A DNA stretch of 64,000 nucleotides from Aliarcobacter skirrowii CCUG 10374. Lineage in GTDB: Bacteria; Campylobacterota; Campylobacteria; Campylobacterales; Arcobacteraceae. Shown piece by piece: positions 1 through 8,536 of this stretch (position 1 is its first letter; the number at the start of each line of letters is the position of its first letter). The stretch covers positions 434,001 to 498,000 of the forward strand of contig NZ_CP032099.1 in assembly GCF_003544835.1 (NCBI RefSeq), written 5' to 3'. A model generated the notes under the pieces. The model ran no database searches, was not told the origin of the DNA, and saw only the letters and a list, made by a program, of their open reading frames with translations. The position numbers and the translations under genes are program-made.

Positions 1-446
1 TTAATAGATTAGTTGAAGGAATAAGACACTATAAAAATCTAAAAGAGAGTAATAAAAATATAAAACTAATTTTAAGTGGTTATGCTTATGATGATCCAAA
101 TACACATGCAAAAATGCAAAAAAAATTAGCTATAAATTTAGGTGTTGAAGCTGAAGATATAATCACTTTAGATACTCCAAAAGATACAAAAGAGGAGGCT
201 ATTGAAGCTAAAAAAATTGTTAAAAATGAGAAACTAATTTTAGTTACAAGTGCTAGTCATATGAAAAGAGCTTCGCTTTTATTTAAAAAAGAGGGTTTAA
301 ATATTATAGAGAGTCCAACAAATCATAAATATTTTGTAAGTTCATATCCCTCATCTTATTTTAATGCAACAAATATAAAAAAAGTTGAACTAGCCTTTCA
401 TGAATATTTAGGAATTTTTTATTCATATATTAAAGGTGATATTTAA
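1..446 (+). CDS. YdcF/SanA (DUF218) family protein, 5' end missing
   Basis: The open frame enters at position 3 and gives about 147 C-terminal residues before TAA, so the start lies outside the window. The fragment has the alternating beta/alpha pattern of DUF218 (ElyC/SanA/YdcF) proteins: a strand ending in LILSGY, an acidic DTPKDTKEEA segment, then LVTSASHMKRA, where family members carry a conserved His and Arg. These proteins are usually membrane-anchored and linked to envelope integrity; their reaction is not settled. It precedes the metal ABC genes on the same strand with a gap of about 56 bases. Family call fairly sure, role unknown. Confidence 0.75.
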   Translation, partial: NRLVEGIRHYKNLKESNKNIKLILSGYAYDDPNTHAKMQKKLAINLGVEAEDIITLDTPKDTKEEAIEAKKIVKNEKLILVTSASHMKRASLLFKKEGLNIIESPTNHKYFVSSYPSSYFNATNIKKVELAFHEYLGIFYSYIKGDI

Positions 447-502
447 AAGAATTAATCCAATATTTGATACTATTGCAACAAAGTTGCAAATAAAGGTTTT
501 AA

Positions 503-1243
503 GTGGATTTAATAAAGATTAAAAATCTATTTTTTAAGTATCAAAAAACAGATATTTTAGAGAATGTAAATTTAACAATTAAAGATGATGATTTTTTAGC
601 AATAATTGGACCAAATGGTGGTGGAAAATCAACTCTTTTAAAACTAATTCTTGGTCTTTTACCACTTCAAAGTGGAAAAATAGAGAAATATATAAAAAAT
701 AGTCAAATAGGATATGTTCCACAAAATACAAATTTAAATATAGATTTTCCAATTACTGCTTTAGAAGTTGTTTTAATGGGGCATGTTAGCTCAAAAAAGA
801 GAATTTTTGGATATTCAAAAGATGAAATCTCTTGTGCATTAGAGTCTTTAAATCAAGTTGGAATGAAAGATTATGCAAATAAAAAGATAGGTGATTTAAG
901 TGGAGGTCAAAGGCAAAGAGTTTTTATAGCACGTGCACTTTGTTCAAATCCAAAAATAATGCTTTTAGATGAACCAACTGCAAGTATTGATGTACAAGGA
1001 CAACAAGAGATTTATGAACTTTTAAAAGAGCTAAATAAATCTATTTGTATTGTTGTTGTGAGTCACGATTTATCAATTCTTTTAAATTATGCACAAAATG
1101 TTGCTCATGTAAATAGAAAATTAGTTTATCACAGCCTTGCAGAGGTTCAAAAAAATGTTACTTTAGCTGATGATCATTTGTGTGAGGTTGAACTACTTTC
1201 AGCTTTAGGTAAAACTCAAATGTGTTGTAACCATGTACACTAA
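503..1243 (+). CDS. Metal (zinc/manganese-type) ABC transporter ATP-binding protein, ZnuC-like
   Basis: This 246-residue ATPase probably powers uptake of Zn2+ or Mn2+ through the permease encoded next. Walker A GPNGGGKST lies at about residues 36-44, the signature LSGGQ at 132-136, Walker B IMLLDEP at 152-158 and the H-loop His at 188. The start is GTG, with AAAGG about 8 bases upstream. The C-terminus MCCNHVH is rich in Cys and His, as would suit metal binding, though this is inference. No substrate-binding protein gene is visible; it may lie upstream of the window. The ZnuC/MntB/TroB group cannot be split further by eye. Confidence 0.88.
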   Translation: MDLIKIKNLFFKYQKTDILENVNLTIKDDDFLAIIGPNGGGKSTLLKLILGLLPLQSGKIEKYIKNSQIGYVPQNTNLNIDFPITALEVVLMGHVSSKKRIFGYSKDEISCALESLNQVGMKDYANKKIGDLSGGQRQRVFIARALCSNPKIMLLDEPTASIDVQGQQEIYELLKELNKSICIVVVSHDLSILLNYAQNVAHVNRKLVYHSLAEVQKNVTLADDHLCEVELLSALGKTQMCCNHVH

Positions 1244-1287
1244 AATAAATTCTCCCTTAAAAAATGGGACATTTTTGAAGGAAAAAA

Positions 1288-2088
1288 ATGTTAGAAATTT
1301 TACAATATAGCTTTATTCAAAATGCTTTAATAGCTGGAGTTTTAATCTCTATTGCAGCTGGAATAATTGGAACTTTGGTAGTAGTAAATAAAATTACTTT
1401 TTTAACAGGTGGAATAGCTCACAGCGCTTATGGAGGAATAGGAATAGCAATATTTTTAGGAATACCAGTTTTATTTGGGGCAACTATTTTTGCTGTAATA
1501 ACTGCAATAATAATCGCTATTATTACTTTAAAAAATAGAAGCAGAATTGATGCAATAATTGGTATGATGTGGGCAAGTGGAATGGCTATTGGAATTATAT
1601 TTGTGGATTTAACTCCTGGATACAATGTAGATTTAATGAGCTATTTGTTTGGAAGTATTATTGCTGTTTCAAGTGAAGATATTATTTATATGACTCTTTT
1701 AGATATTTTTATTATAGCAATTGTTGTATATTTTTATAAAGAGATTTTATCTGTATCATATGATAGTGAGTTTGCAAGCTTAAGAGGAATAAATGTTAAG
1801 TTTTTTTATACACTAATTTTAATATTATCAGCACTTTGCGTAGTTGCTGCTATAAAAGCTGTTGGACTTATTTTGGTAATTGCACTTCTTACAATTCCAA
1901 CATATTTAGCCGAGGCTTTTTCTTCTAAACTTTCAACTATGATGATTATTAGTTCAATTTTAGCTACAATATTCACACTATGTGGACTTATAGTTTCATA
2001 CATTTTTGACATAAGTTCAGGAGCTAGTATAATAATGGTCGCAGTTGTTGCTTTAGGAGTTGTAAAGCTAATAAAATATAGAAAATAA
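1288..2088 (+). CDS. Metal ABC transporter permease, ZnuB-like
   Basis: A 266-residue integral membrane protein of the ABC-3 family (ZnuB, MntB, TroC), which forms the channel for Zn2+ or Mn2+ import. The sequence is almost all hydrophobic helices with about eight or nine membrane spans. Family landmarks include LTGGIAHSAYGGIG near residues 39-52 and the AAIKAVGLILVIALLTIPTYLAEAF-type segment in the second half, written here only as a landmark region around residues 186-210. AAGGA precedes the ATG. The gap from the ATPase gene is 44 bases, so the two are very likely co-transcribed. Confidence 0.88.
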   Translation: MLEILQYSFIQNALIAGVLISIAAGIIGTLVVVNKITFLTGGIAHSAYGGIGIAIFLGIPVLFGATIFAVITAIIIAIITLKNRSRIDAIIGMMWASGMAIGIIFVDLTPGYNVDLMSYLFGSIIAVSSEDIIYMTLLDIFIIAIVVYFYKEILSVSYDSEFASLRGINVKFFYTLILILSALCVVAAIKAVGLILVIALLTIPTYLAEAFSSKLSTMMIISSILATIFTLCGLIVSYIFDISSGASIIMVAVVALGVVKLIKYRK

Positions 2089-2110
2089 AAAAGAAAGAAC
2101 GGAAAAACCA

Positions 2111-2944
2111 ATGAAAAAAATAGATGAAAAAATAAAACAAGGTGTTGTAAACACTTTAAGAGTAAATAGAGTTAGTGAACCTGGAATTTACCTAATAAGC
2201 GCAGATGAAACGGAAGTTTTATTACCAAATGCTTATGTAAAAAAAGAGATGGCTATTGATAGTTTACTAGATGTTTTTATATATACAGATAGTGAAGATA
2301 GATTAGTTGCAACTACTTTAAAACCATATTTGTATTTAAATGAATTTGCAAATTTAAAGATTGTTGATAGTGCAAAATTTGGTTATTTTGTAGATATTGG
2401 TTTAGCAAAAGATTTGCTAGTTCCAAAAAATAGACAAAAAGGAACTTATAATATTGGTTCATATAAAGTTTTACAAATGCAATTTGATGAAAGAACAAAT
2501 AGATTAATTGCAAGTGAAAAATACTTTTTAGAAAATGAGCCAAAAGATTTAAAACAAGGTGATGAGGTAGAGATAATTTTATACTCAAAAACACCACTAG
2601 GATTTAAAGTTATTGTAAATAATAGTTACGAGGGTATGATTTTTCACTCTGAAATTTTTGAAAATTTAAAAATAGGTGATAAAAAAAGAGCTTATGTAAA
2701 AAATCTTAGAGATGATGAAAAGCTAGATATTAGTTTGCAAAAAATAGGTCAAAAAGTTGATACAGAAAAAGTTTTAGATATTTTAAAGGCAAATGGTGGA
2801 AGTTTAAACTTTACATATAAAAGTGATGCTGAAAATATAAAAGATGTTTTTGCTATGAGTAAAAAAGCATTTAAAGCCACTTTAACAAAGCTAATTGATG
2901 ATAAAAAGATAAGATTAGAAGAAGATAAAATTTGCTTGATATAA
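2111..2944 (+). CDS. S1-domain RNA-binding protein, CvfB/YitL-like
   Basis: A 277-residue cytoplasmic protein resembling CvfB: tandem S1-like OB folds (roughly residues 75-130 and 145-210, with FGYFVDIGLAKDLLVP and GFKVIVNNSYEGMI) and a C-terminal winged helix (about 215-277, with the AMSKKAFKATLTKLIDD pattern). CvfB proteins bind RNA and affect virulence-factor expression in Gram-positive bacteria; the role in this phylum is not established. It starts 22 bases after the permease and may share its transcript. A small AT-rich hairpin follows the stop. Confidence 0.8.
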   Translation: MKKIDEKIKQGVVNTLRVNRVSEPGIYLISADETEVLLPNAYVKKEMAIDSLLDVFIYTDSEDRLVATTLKPYLYLNEFANLKIVDSAKFGYFVDIGLAKDLLVPKNRQKGTYNIGSYKVLQMQFDERTNRLIASEKYFLENEPKDLKQGDEVEIILYSKTPLGFKVIVNNSYEGMIFHSEIFENLKIGDKKRAYVKNLRDDEKLDISLQKIGQKVDTEKVLDILKANGGSLNFTYKSDAENIKDVFAMSKKAFKATLTKLIDDKKIRLEEDKICLI

Positions 2945-2971
2945 ATTAAGATAAATCTTATCCTATTTTAA

Positions 2972-2977
2972 TATAAT
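2972..2977 (+). promoter_or_regulatory. Probable -10 box for tpx
   Basis: A TATAAT hexamer 36 bases before the tpx start, in an AT-rich spacer and followed by AAAGGA as ribosome binding site. Campylobacterota sigma-70 promoters often lack a clear -35 box, and none is visible here. Confidence 0.5.
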
Positions 2978-3012
2978 TTCTATGAAATTTAAAATTTAAT
3001 AAAGGAAATAAA

Positions 3013-3552
3013 ATGGCAACAGTAAAATTTAAAAATGATTTAGAGGTAAATTTAAGTGGAGCAGAGCTTAATGTTGGAGATTTAGCTCCAGTTGTAACAG
3101 CAGTTGCTGAAAATTTAAGTGATATTCAAATTGGTGGTAAACAAGGAAAAGTTCAAGTAGTTGTTGCTGTTCCATCTCTTGATACAGGTGTTTGTGCAGC
3201 AGAAGCTAGAAGATTCAATGTTGAAGCAGCAAAGCTAGAGAATGTAGAAGTTGTTATTGTATCTATGGATTTACCATTTGCAATGAAAAGATTTTGTACA
3301 ACAGAAGGAATAGAAAATCTTAAAGTTGCATCTGATTTTAGAGCAAAAGCTTTTGCAAAATCTTATGGAGTTTTACAAGCAAATGGACCTTTAGCTGGTT
3401 TAACAGCACGTGCTATATTTATAATTAATGCATCTGGTAAAGTAACTTATAAACAAATTGTTCCAGAAATTACAAGTGAACCAAACTATGATGAGGTTTT
3501 AGAAGCAATAAAAGATTCAAGTACAACTTCTTGTTGTGGAAGTTGTCACTAA
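3013..3552 (+). CDS. tpx: Thiol peroxidase (Tpx) with Cys-rich C-terminal tail
   Basis: A 2-Cys atypical peroxiredoxin that reduces H2O2 and organic peroxides using thioredoxin. The peroxidatic motif VPSLDTGVCAAE places the reactive Cys at residue 61, and MKRFCTTEG gives the resolving Cys at 95, the normal Tpx spacing. At 179 residues it is a little longer than typical Tpx proteins (about 165-170). The excess is a tail ending TTSCCGSCH, with three extra Cys and a terminal His. It is likely monocistronic: its own -10 box lies upstream and a strong hairpin follows. Confidence 0.9.
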   Translation: MATVKFKNDLEVNLSGAELNVGDLAPVVTAVAENLSDIQIGGKQGKVQVVVAVPSLDTGVCAAEARRFNVEAAKLENVEVVIVSMDLPFAMKRFCTTEGIENLKVASDFRAKAFAKSYGVLQANGPLAGLTARAIFIINASGKVTYKQIVPEITSEPNYDEVLEAIKDSSTTSCCGSCH

Positions 3553-3555
3553 AAA

Positions 3556-3582
3556 TTTTAAGCAAGATTTTCTTGCTTAAAA
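3556..3582. terminator. Hairpin after tpx
   Basis: A perfect 12-base inverted repeat (TTTTAAGCAAGA / TCTTGCTTAAAA) with a TTT loop begins just after the tpx stop. The descending arm is not followed by a T-run, so termination may be weak. Confidence 0.55.
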
Positions 3583-3642
3583 TCAAGATAAAACTTCTAA
3601 TAAATAGTTAAAATAGTTTATATTTTAAATTTAGGAGTTTTT

Positions 3643-4866
3643 ATGAATCTTTGGTACAAAAAATTCATCTCTCAACCACATCAACCTTTTTTTACAAATG
3701 GTATGATTTTTTTTATACTTTTTATGACACTTTTTGTTTTTTCTTACAAAAATATAATAGATATTAACTCAACAGTTTTAACATATCATGCTTATACACT
3801 TATTTTTGTTGTTTTTATACAGTTTTTTTTAGGTTTTTTATTTGTTGTTTTTCCAAAATTTTTGATGCAAGCAGAGATTGAATCAAAAGATTATATGAGA
3901 CAATTTTATATCTATTTTATAGCTAGTATTGGAATTTTATTATCTTTAATTTTTTATTCCAAATTTACTATTTTATTTCAAGTTCTTATCTTATTTGCAC
4001 AAGCTATGAGTTTTTTTCTTCTATATTCTATTCATAAAAAAAGTACATTAAAAGATAAAAACGATACAAAATGGGTTTTAATAGCTTTTAGTACAGGTTT
4101 GATATCCCAACTACTTTTTATAGTTTCACAATTTGATTTAAAATACTCATATCTGTTTTCAAAAATAGCAATAAACAGTGGATTTTATCTATTCTTATTT
4201 ATGATAATTTTTACAATATCTCAAAGAATGATACCTTTTTTTACAAGAGTTATGGTTCCAGAATATAAAATAAATAGAAGCAATAAATTGCTTGATATAT
4301 TTTTTGTATTACTTTTAATAAAAGTATTAGTTTTGAGTTTTGAAGATACAAGATTAAATCTATTTATAGATATACCAATATTTTTATTTATTTTAAGAGA
4401 ACTTTTTATTTGGAAACTTCCAACATTTAAAACTCCACCAATAGTTTGGATTTTGCACTTAGGTTTGTATTGGATAGTTATTGCATTTTTCATATCTATT
4501 ATTGAATCAGTTTTTGCTTTTATAAATCCAAATTTTTATTTTGAAAAAATTGTTATTCATACTTTAGCTATTGGATATTTTGTTACAGTTTTAGTTGGCT
4601 TTGGAACTAGAGTAATACTTGGTCACTCTGGAAGAAAAATTGAGACAAAACTTTTTGCATTGATAATATTTATTGCAGTTCAATTTTTAGCATTAATTAG
4701 AGTTTTTACATCAATAAGTTCAAATTTTGATTTTAATTATATATTTTTTATTGAGCTAAGTGCCTTTTTATTGATAGTTGCATTAGTTATTTGGTCTTTA
4801 AAGTATATAACTATTTTAGTTGAAAATGAAAAAAAAGTTGAAAAAAAATCTAATTGGAAAGCATAA
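3643..4866 (+). CDS. NnrS family membrane protein
   Basis: A 407-residue polytopic membrane protein with about twelve hydrophobic segments. The family hallmark is clear: IHTLAIGYFVTVLVGFGTR followed by VILGHSGR at about residues 305-331, plus an upstream TYHAY (His 49) and SQRMIPFFTR. NnrS proteins are haem/copper membrane proteins tied to nitric-oxide tolerance and denitrification; the exact reaction is unsettled. AGGAG precedes the ATG. No nitrite- or NO-reductase genes are seen nearby, so the link to NO rests on the family alone. Confidence 0.85.
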   Translation: MNLWYKKFISQPHQPFFTNGMIFFILFMTLFVFSYKNIIDINSTVLTYHAYTLIFVVFIQFFLGFLFVVFPKFLMQAEIESKDYMRQFYIYFIASIGILLSLIFYSKFTILFQVLILFAQAMSFFLLYSIHKKSTLKDKNDTKWVLIAFSTGLISQLLFIVSQFDLKYSYLFSKIAINSGFYLFLFMIIFTISQRMIPFFTRVMVPEYKINRSNKLLDIFFVLLLIKVLVLSFEDTRLNLFIDIPIFLFILRELFIWKLPTFKTPPIVWILHLGLYWIVIAFFISIIESVFAFINPNFYFEKIVIHTLAIGYFVTVLVGFGTRVILGHSGRKIETKLFALIIFIAVQFLALIRVFTSISSNFDFNYIFFIELSAFLLIVALVIWSLKYITILVENEKKVEKKSNWKA

Positions 4867-4904
4867 ATTAAGTCTGAATTAATCTTTTGTTAACTTTTTT
4901 TAAT

Positions 4905-4910
4905 TATAAT
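4905..4910 (+). promoter_or_regulatory. -10 box for a non-coding transcript
   Basis: TATAAT, 39 bases after the NnrS stop, with no ORF behind it until 5117. It would start RNA near 4917, just ahead of three hairpins that end in a strong terminator. Confidence 0.5.
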
Positions 4911-4916
4911 TCTTTT

Positions 4917-5030
4917 GTAGGTAAGTTAAAAACAGACTTGCTTATGTATTTTAAGATAAGTTTCTTAAATAGATAATTTTTTTATGTTTCCTTGTGTAGA
5001 AAGCCCGCTTCCCCTAGGCGGGCTTTTTTT
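4917..5030 (+). ncRNA. Candidate small structured RNA (unassigned)
   Basis: About 114 bases bounded by a TATAAT box and a GC-rich terminator. Three successive stems can be drawn: AGGTAAGT/ACTTGCTT (4919-4926 with 4936-4943, two G-U pairs), TTTAAGA/TCTTAAA (4950-4956 with 4963-4969), and the terminator stem (5001-5025). I see no sustained ORF with a ribosome binding site. It lacks the SRP RNA tetraloop core and tmRNA features. Alternatively it is only a leader for the downstream helicase gene, but the terminator sits before that gene. Confidence 0.45.
5001..5030 (+). terminator. Strong intrinsic terminator
   Basis: Stem AAGCCCGC (5001-5008) pairs with GCGGGCTT (5018-5025), followed by seven T in total. 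Its GC content is far above the surrounding sequence, which supports a selected structure. Confidence 0.9.
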
Positions 5031-5102
5031 ATGCCAAAAAAAATCAACCTTAATATCTTTTATGATACTATTTCAAAATGACATTACTAAATAAACAAAA
5101 AA

Positions 5103-5108
5103 TATAAG
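5103..5108 (+). promoter_or_regulatory. -10-like box just before the helicase start
   Basis: TATAAG ends eight bases before the ATG at 5117. There is no ribosome binding site in between. If used, the transcript would have almost no leader. Confidence 0.4.
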
Positions 5109-5116
5109 CTTTCTAA

Positions 5117-7159
5117 ATGCCCTTATCAACACTTAATCAAGAACAAAAAGAAGCAGCAATTTGTAATTTTGGAAACAATCTTGTAATTGCTAGTGCTGGA
5201 ACTGGTAAGACTTCAACTATTGTTGGAAGAATTTCACACTTAATAAATAGTGGAATAAAACCAAATGAGATTTTACTTTTAACATTTACAAATAAAGCAG
5301 CAAGTGAGATGATAAATCGTGTTGCAAAGATTTTTTCAAAAGAGATTGCTCAAGAGATTATGGCTGGAACTTTTCACTCTGTTTCATTTAAACTTCTAAA
5401 GAGTTTAGATTTAAATATAACTTTAAAACAGCCAAATGAGCTAAAAACTCTATTTAAATCAATATATGAAAAAAGAGTTTTTGTAGAAGCTAGTGATGAA
5501 GCAAGTCCATATGATGGTGGATATTTATATGATTTATACTCTTTATATTTAAATTCAAATAATAGTGAAGACTTTATAACTTGGTTAAATGAAAAAAGTC
5601 CTGCGCATGAGATTTATTCACTAATCTATGAAGATGTAATTGATGAGTTTAATACTCTTAAAAAAGAGTTTGGTTATCTAAATTTTGATGATTTACTTAC
5701 AAATATGTTGGAAGTTTTACAAGAACACAGTTTTAATTTCCAAGAGATTTTAGTAGATGAGTATCAAGATACAAACCCTTTACAAGGAAGATTACTTGAT
5801 GCATTTAAGTCAAAATCACTATTTTGTGTAGGAGATTATGATCAAAGTATATATGCTTTTAATGGCTCTGATATAAAAATAATCTCAAATTTTATAAATA
5901 GATATAAAGATGCTAAGGTTTTTACTCTTAGAAAAAATTATAGATCTACAAAACCAATTTTAGATTTAGCAACAAAAGTTATTGAGTACAATGATAGAAT
6001 ATATCCTAAAAAACTTGAAGTTGTACGAACAGAAAATATTTATCAGCCAAAACTCTTAGTTTTTGATGAGCTTTTTTCTCAATATGAGTATATTGCACAG
6101 CTAATTTCAAAAACGCAAACTCCACACAACGATATAGCAATAATATATAGAAATAACTCAAGTGCTGATGGAATTGAGGCAAATTTAAGAGAGATTGGAA
6201 TTGCTGCTAAAAGAAAAGGTGGACATAGTTTTTTTGATTCTATTGAAGTAAAGTATATTTTAGATTTATTAGTTCTTCAAGTTTCAAATAATGATATGAT
6301 GGCATTTATTCACATTTTAGAGTATGGAAAAGGTATTGGAAAAGCTGTTGCAAAAGATATTTTTGATGCTCTTTTAAAACTAGGAGAAGGTAATGTTATT
6401 CAAGGATTATTGAATCCAATAAATAGCATAAATAATCCTTTTGAAACAAAAAGAAAGAGTCAACAATTAGGACTTTTTGATGATTTTATAGAGCTTGGAA
6501 GTGTTGCAAAGTTTGTTACTTGTGGTTTTGATGAGACATTTTTAGGAAATCCTATTTTAAAACATCCAAAATTAACAGTTGATGGAGCCAAATATATTTA
6601 TGAAATATATCTACTTTTAAAACAGTTAAAAAGAGTAAAAAATCCGCAAAGCCAAATTACATCAATTAGTTCATCAATGGCGTACTCAAGAATAAAAGAG
6701 CAACTATGTACAAAAAGAGCTACACAAAAAGATGGAACCATAAATGAGATGGTAAAGATAAAATCAATAGCTAAAATAAACCAAAAAGTAGCACTTTTAA
6801 AAAATTTATCAAAAAACTATAACGATTTATCAAGATTTTTAAATGCTATGATTTTAGGTGGAAGCGAGCTTAGTGAAGGTGATGGTGTAAATTTATTATC
6901 AATTCATGCAAGTAAAGGTTTAGAGTTTAAAGAGGTTTATGTAATTGATTTAATGGATGGAAGATTTCCAAATAGAAAGCTTATGAGCAAGGGTGGAAGC
7001 TTGGAAGAGGAGAGAAGACTATTTTATGTTGCAGTGACAAGAGCAAAAGATATTTTATATCTATCTTATGCAAAATATGACAAAATTAAGAAAATCTCTT
7101 TTGCAGTAAGTCCGTTTTTAATAGAGGCTGGAATGCAGACAAAAGAGGATAAGAAGTAG
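5117..7159 (+). CDS. UvrD/Rep family ATP-dependent DNA helicase
   Basis: A 680-residue superfamily 1A helicase acting in repair or replication restart. Motifs appear in order: Q-motif LNQEQKEA (6-13), Walker A ASAGTGKT (25-32), LTFTNKAA (Ia), LVDEYQDT (II), VGDYDQSIYAF (III), LRKNYRST (IV), HASKGLEFKEVY (V) and RRLFYVAVTRAKD (VI). The length fits Rep, PcrA or UvrD; the subtype cannot be fixed by eye. No Shine-Dalgarno is seen before the ATG, and a -10-like box sits eight bases upstream. The antiporter gene follows after 9 bases. Confidence 0.92.
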   Translation: MPLSTLNQEQKEAAICNFGNNLVIASAGTGKTSTIVGRISHLINSGIKPNEILLLTFTNKAASEMINRVAKIFSKEIAQEIMAGTFHSVSFKLLKSLDLNITLKQPNELKTLFKSIYEKRVFVEASDEASPYDGGYLYDLYSLYLNSNNSEDFITWLNEKSPAHEIYSLIYEDVIDEFNTLKKEFGYLNFDDLLTNMLEVLQEHSFNFQEILVDEYQDTNPLQGRLLDAFKSKSLFCVGDYDQSIYAFNGSDIKIISNFINRYKDAKVFTLRKNYRSTKPILDLATKVIEYNDRIYPKKLEVVRTENIYQPKLLVFDELFSQYEYIAQLISKTQTPHNDIAIIYRNNSSADGIEANLREIGIAAKRKGGHSFFDSIEVKYILDLLVLQVSNNDMMAFIHILEYGKGIGKAVAKDIFDALLKLGEGNVIQGLLNPINSINNPFETKRKSQQLGLFDDFIELGSVAKFVTCGFDETFLGNPILKHPKLTVDGAKYIYEIYLLLKQLKRVKNPQSQITSISSSMAYSRIKEQLCTKRATQKDGTINEMVKIKSIAKINQKVALLKNLSKNYNDLSRFLNAMILGGSELSEGDGVNLLSIHASKGLEFKEVYVIDLMDGRFPNRKLMSKGGSLEEERRLFYVAVTRAKDILYLSYAKYDKIKKISFAVSPFLIEAGMQTKEDKK

Positions 7160-7168
7160 GTTTAAAGT

Positions 7169-8347
7169 ATGGAGAAAATTCTTTTAATAATAACAATTTG
7201 TACAATAATAATGACAGCTCCTGTATTTGCAAAGATTTTAAAAATACCAGTTGTTGTTATTGAGATAGGTTTAGGATTGTTGTGTGGATATTTAGGTCTT
7301 ATTTATGATGATGAGATTTTACAACTTATTGCAAAATTTGGATTTATTTATCTTATGTTTTTAGCTGGTTTAGAGATAAATTTCAAACTTGTAAATGTAA
7401 TAAAAGCAACATTAGCAACAAATGTAGTTATGTATTTTGTTCTATTATACTCACTATCAGGTCTTATTTGTTGGTTGTTTGATTTAGGATTAACTTATTT
7501 TGTAGCACTTCCTATATTTTCACTTGGAATGCTTATGATGCTTATAAAAGAGTATGGAAAAGAGCAACCTTGGTTAAATTTAGCACTATCTATTGGGGTT
7601 GTTGGAGAGGTTGTTAGCATCTTAGCAATTACACTTTTTAGTGGATGGACAGAGTTTGGTTTAAGTGGAAGATTTGTAACTTCAATTTTTACAATTTTTG
7701 CCGTAGTTGTAGTTACAATTTTACTTCTTAGATTTTCATATATGATTTTTTGGTGGTTTCCTGAGCTAAAACAGTATTTGATTCCAGATAGTGAAAAAGA
7801 TAAACATGACCAAGATATTAGATTCTCTTTATCTTTATTGCTAATTATGGTTTCAATTATGTTGCTTCTTAAAATCGATGTTGTTTTAGGAGCCTTTACA
7901 GCTGGATTATTCTTTAAGATGTTTTTTTATCAAAGAGAAGAGTTGCTACATAAAATAGAGTCTTTTGGATTTGGTTTTTTTGCACCTATATTTTTTATAT
8001 ATACAGGTTCAACTGTAAAACTTGATATGATCACTTTTGATATACTTCTTCATTCAATATTTATTATGAGTGCAATTGTAGCAATTAGATTAATAAGTTC
8101 ATATTTAGTTTTTGTAAAGTATTTAAAACCAAAAAATACACTTCTTTTTGCATTAAGTGATTCAATGCCACTTACATTTATGGTTGCAATTGCAATGATC
8201 TCATATAATTATGGACTTATTAATCAAGCTGAATACTTCTCTTTTATTATTGCAAGTTTATTAGATGGATTACTTTTAATGATAATTATAAGAAAATTAT
8301 ATAGATTTTTTAAAATTGATGAGGAAGAAATTGTAATTAATAGATAG
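7169..8347 (+). CDS. Cation:proton antiporter, CPA2 (Kef/NhaP-like)
   Basis: A 392-residue membrane protein of about twelve spans with the sodium/hydrogen exchanger fold: LKIPVVVIEIGLGLLCGYLG at the N-terminus, FLAGLEINF (residues about 65-73) as in Kef/CPA2 proteins, and FGFFAPIFFIYTGSTVKLD near 270-288. It lacks the C-terminal TrkA-N nucleotide-binding domain of full-length Kef channels. It would exchange Na+ or K+ for H+ across the inner membrane. AAAGT is a weak ribosome binding site. Nine bases separate it from the helicase gene, suggesting one transcript. Confidence 0.85.
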   Translation: MEKILLIITICTIIMTAPVFAKILKIPVVVIEIGLGLLCGYLGLIYDDEILQLIAKFGFIYLMFLAGLEINFKLVNVIKATLATNVVMYFVLLYSLSGLICWLFDLGLTYFVALPIFSLGMLMMLIKEYGKEQPWLNLALSIGVVGEVVSILAITLFSGWTEFGLSGRFVTSIFTIFAVVVVTILLLRFSYMIFWWFPELKQYLIPDSEKDKHDQDIRFSLSLLLIMVSIMLLLKIDVVLGAFTAGLFFKMFFYQREELLHKIESFGFGFFAPIFFIYTGSTVKLDMITFDILLHSIFIMSAIVAIRLISSYLVFVKYLKPKNTLLFALSDSMPLTFMVAIAMISYNYGLINQAEYFSFIIASLLDGLLLMIIIRKLYRFFKIDEEEIVINR

Positions 8348-8536
8348 CATTATAATTAAATAAAATAAGCTATATAACAATGAGTTATAGATGCTATTTA
8401 TAAGCTATTTATTATTGTTTGTTAATTTTTTTCCTATAAGAATATTTAATAATTTAAGTTTTTTTTTACCTTATAATAAATATAATCAATGTTCTGAATA
8501 TTTTTAAATATATTCAATATTTCTTAGGAGGTTGGC
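8348..8536. promoter_or_regulatory. Sox operon upstream region with -10 box and dyad
   Basis: This 189-base spacer is very AT-rich. It holds a TATAAT at 8481-8486 (and another at 8472-8477), an inverted repeat TGAATAT/ATATTCA (8495-8501 and 8510-8516), and a perfect AGGAGG at 8526-8531 that fixes the TTG start of soxC. The dyad would overlap the first transcribed bases and could be a repressor site or a small leader hairpin. In DNA this AT-rich, chance dyads are not rare. Confidence 0.5.
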
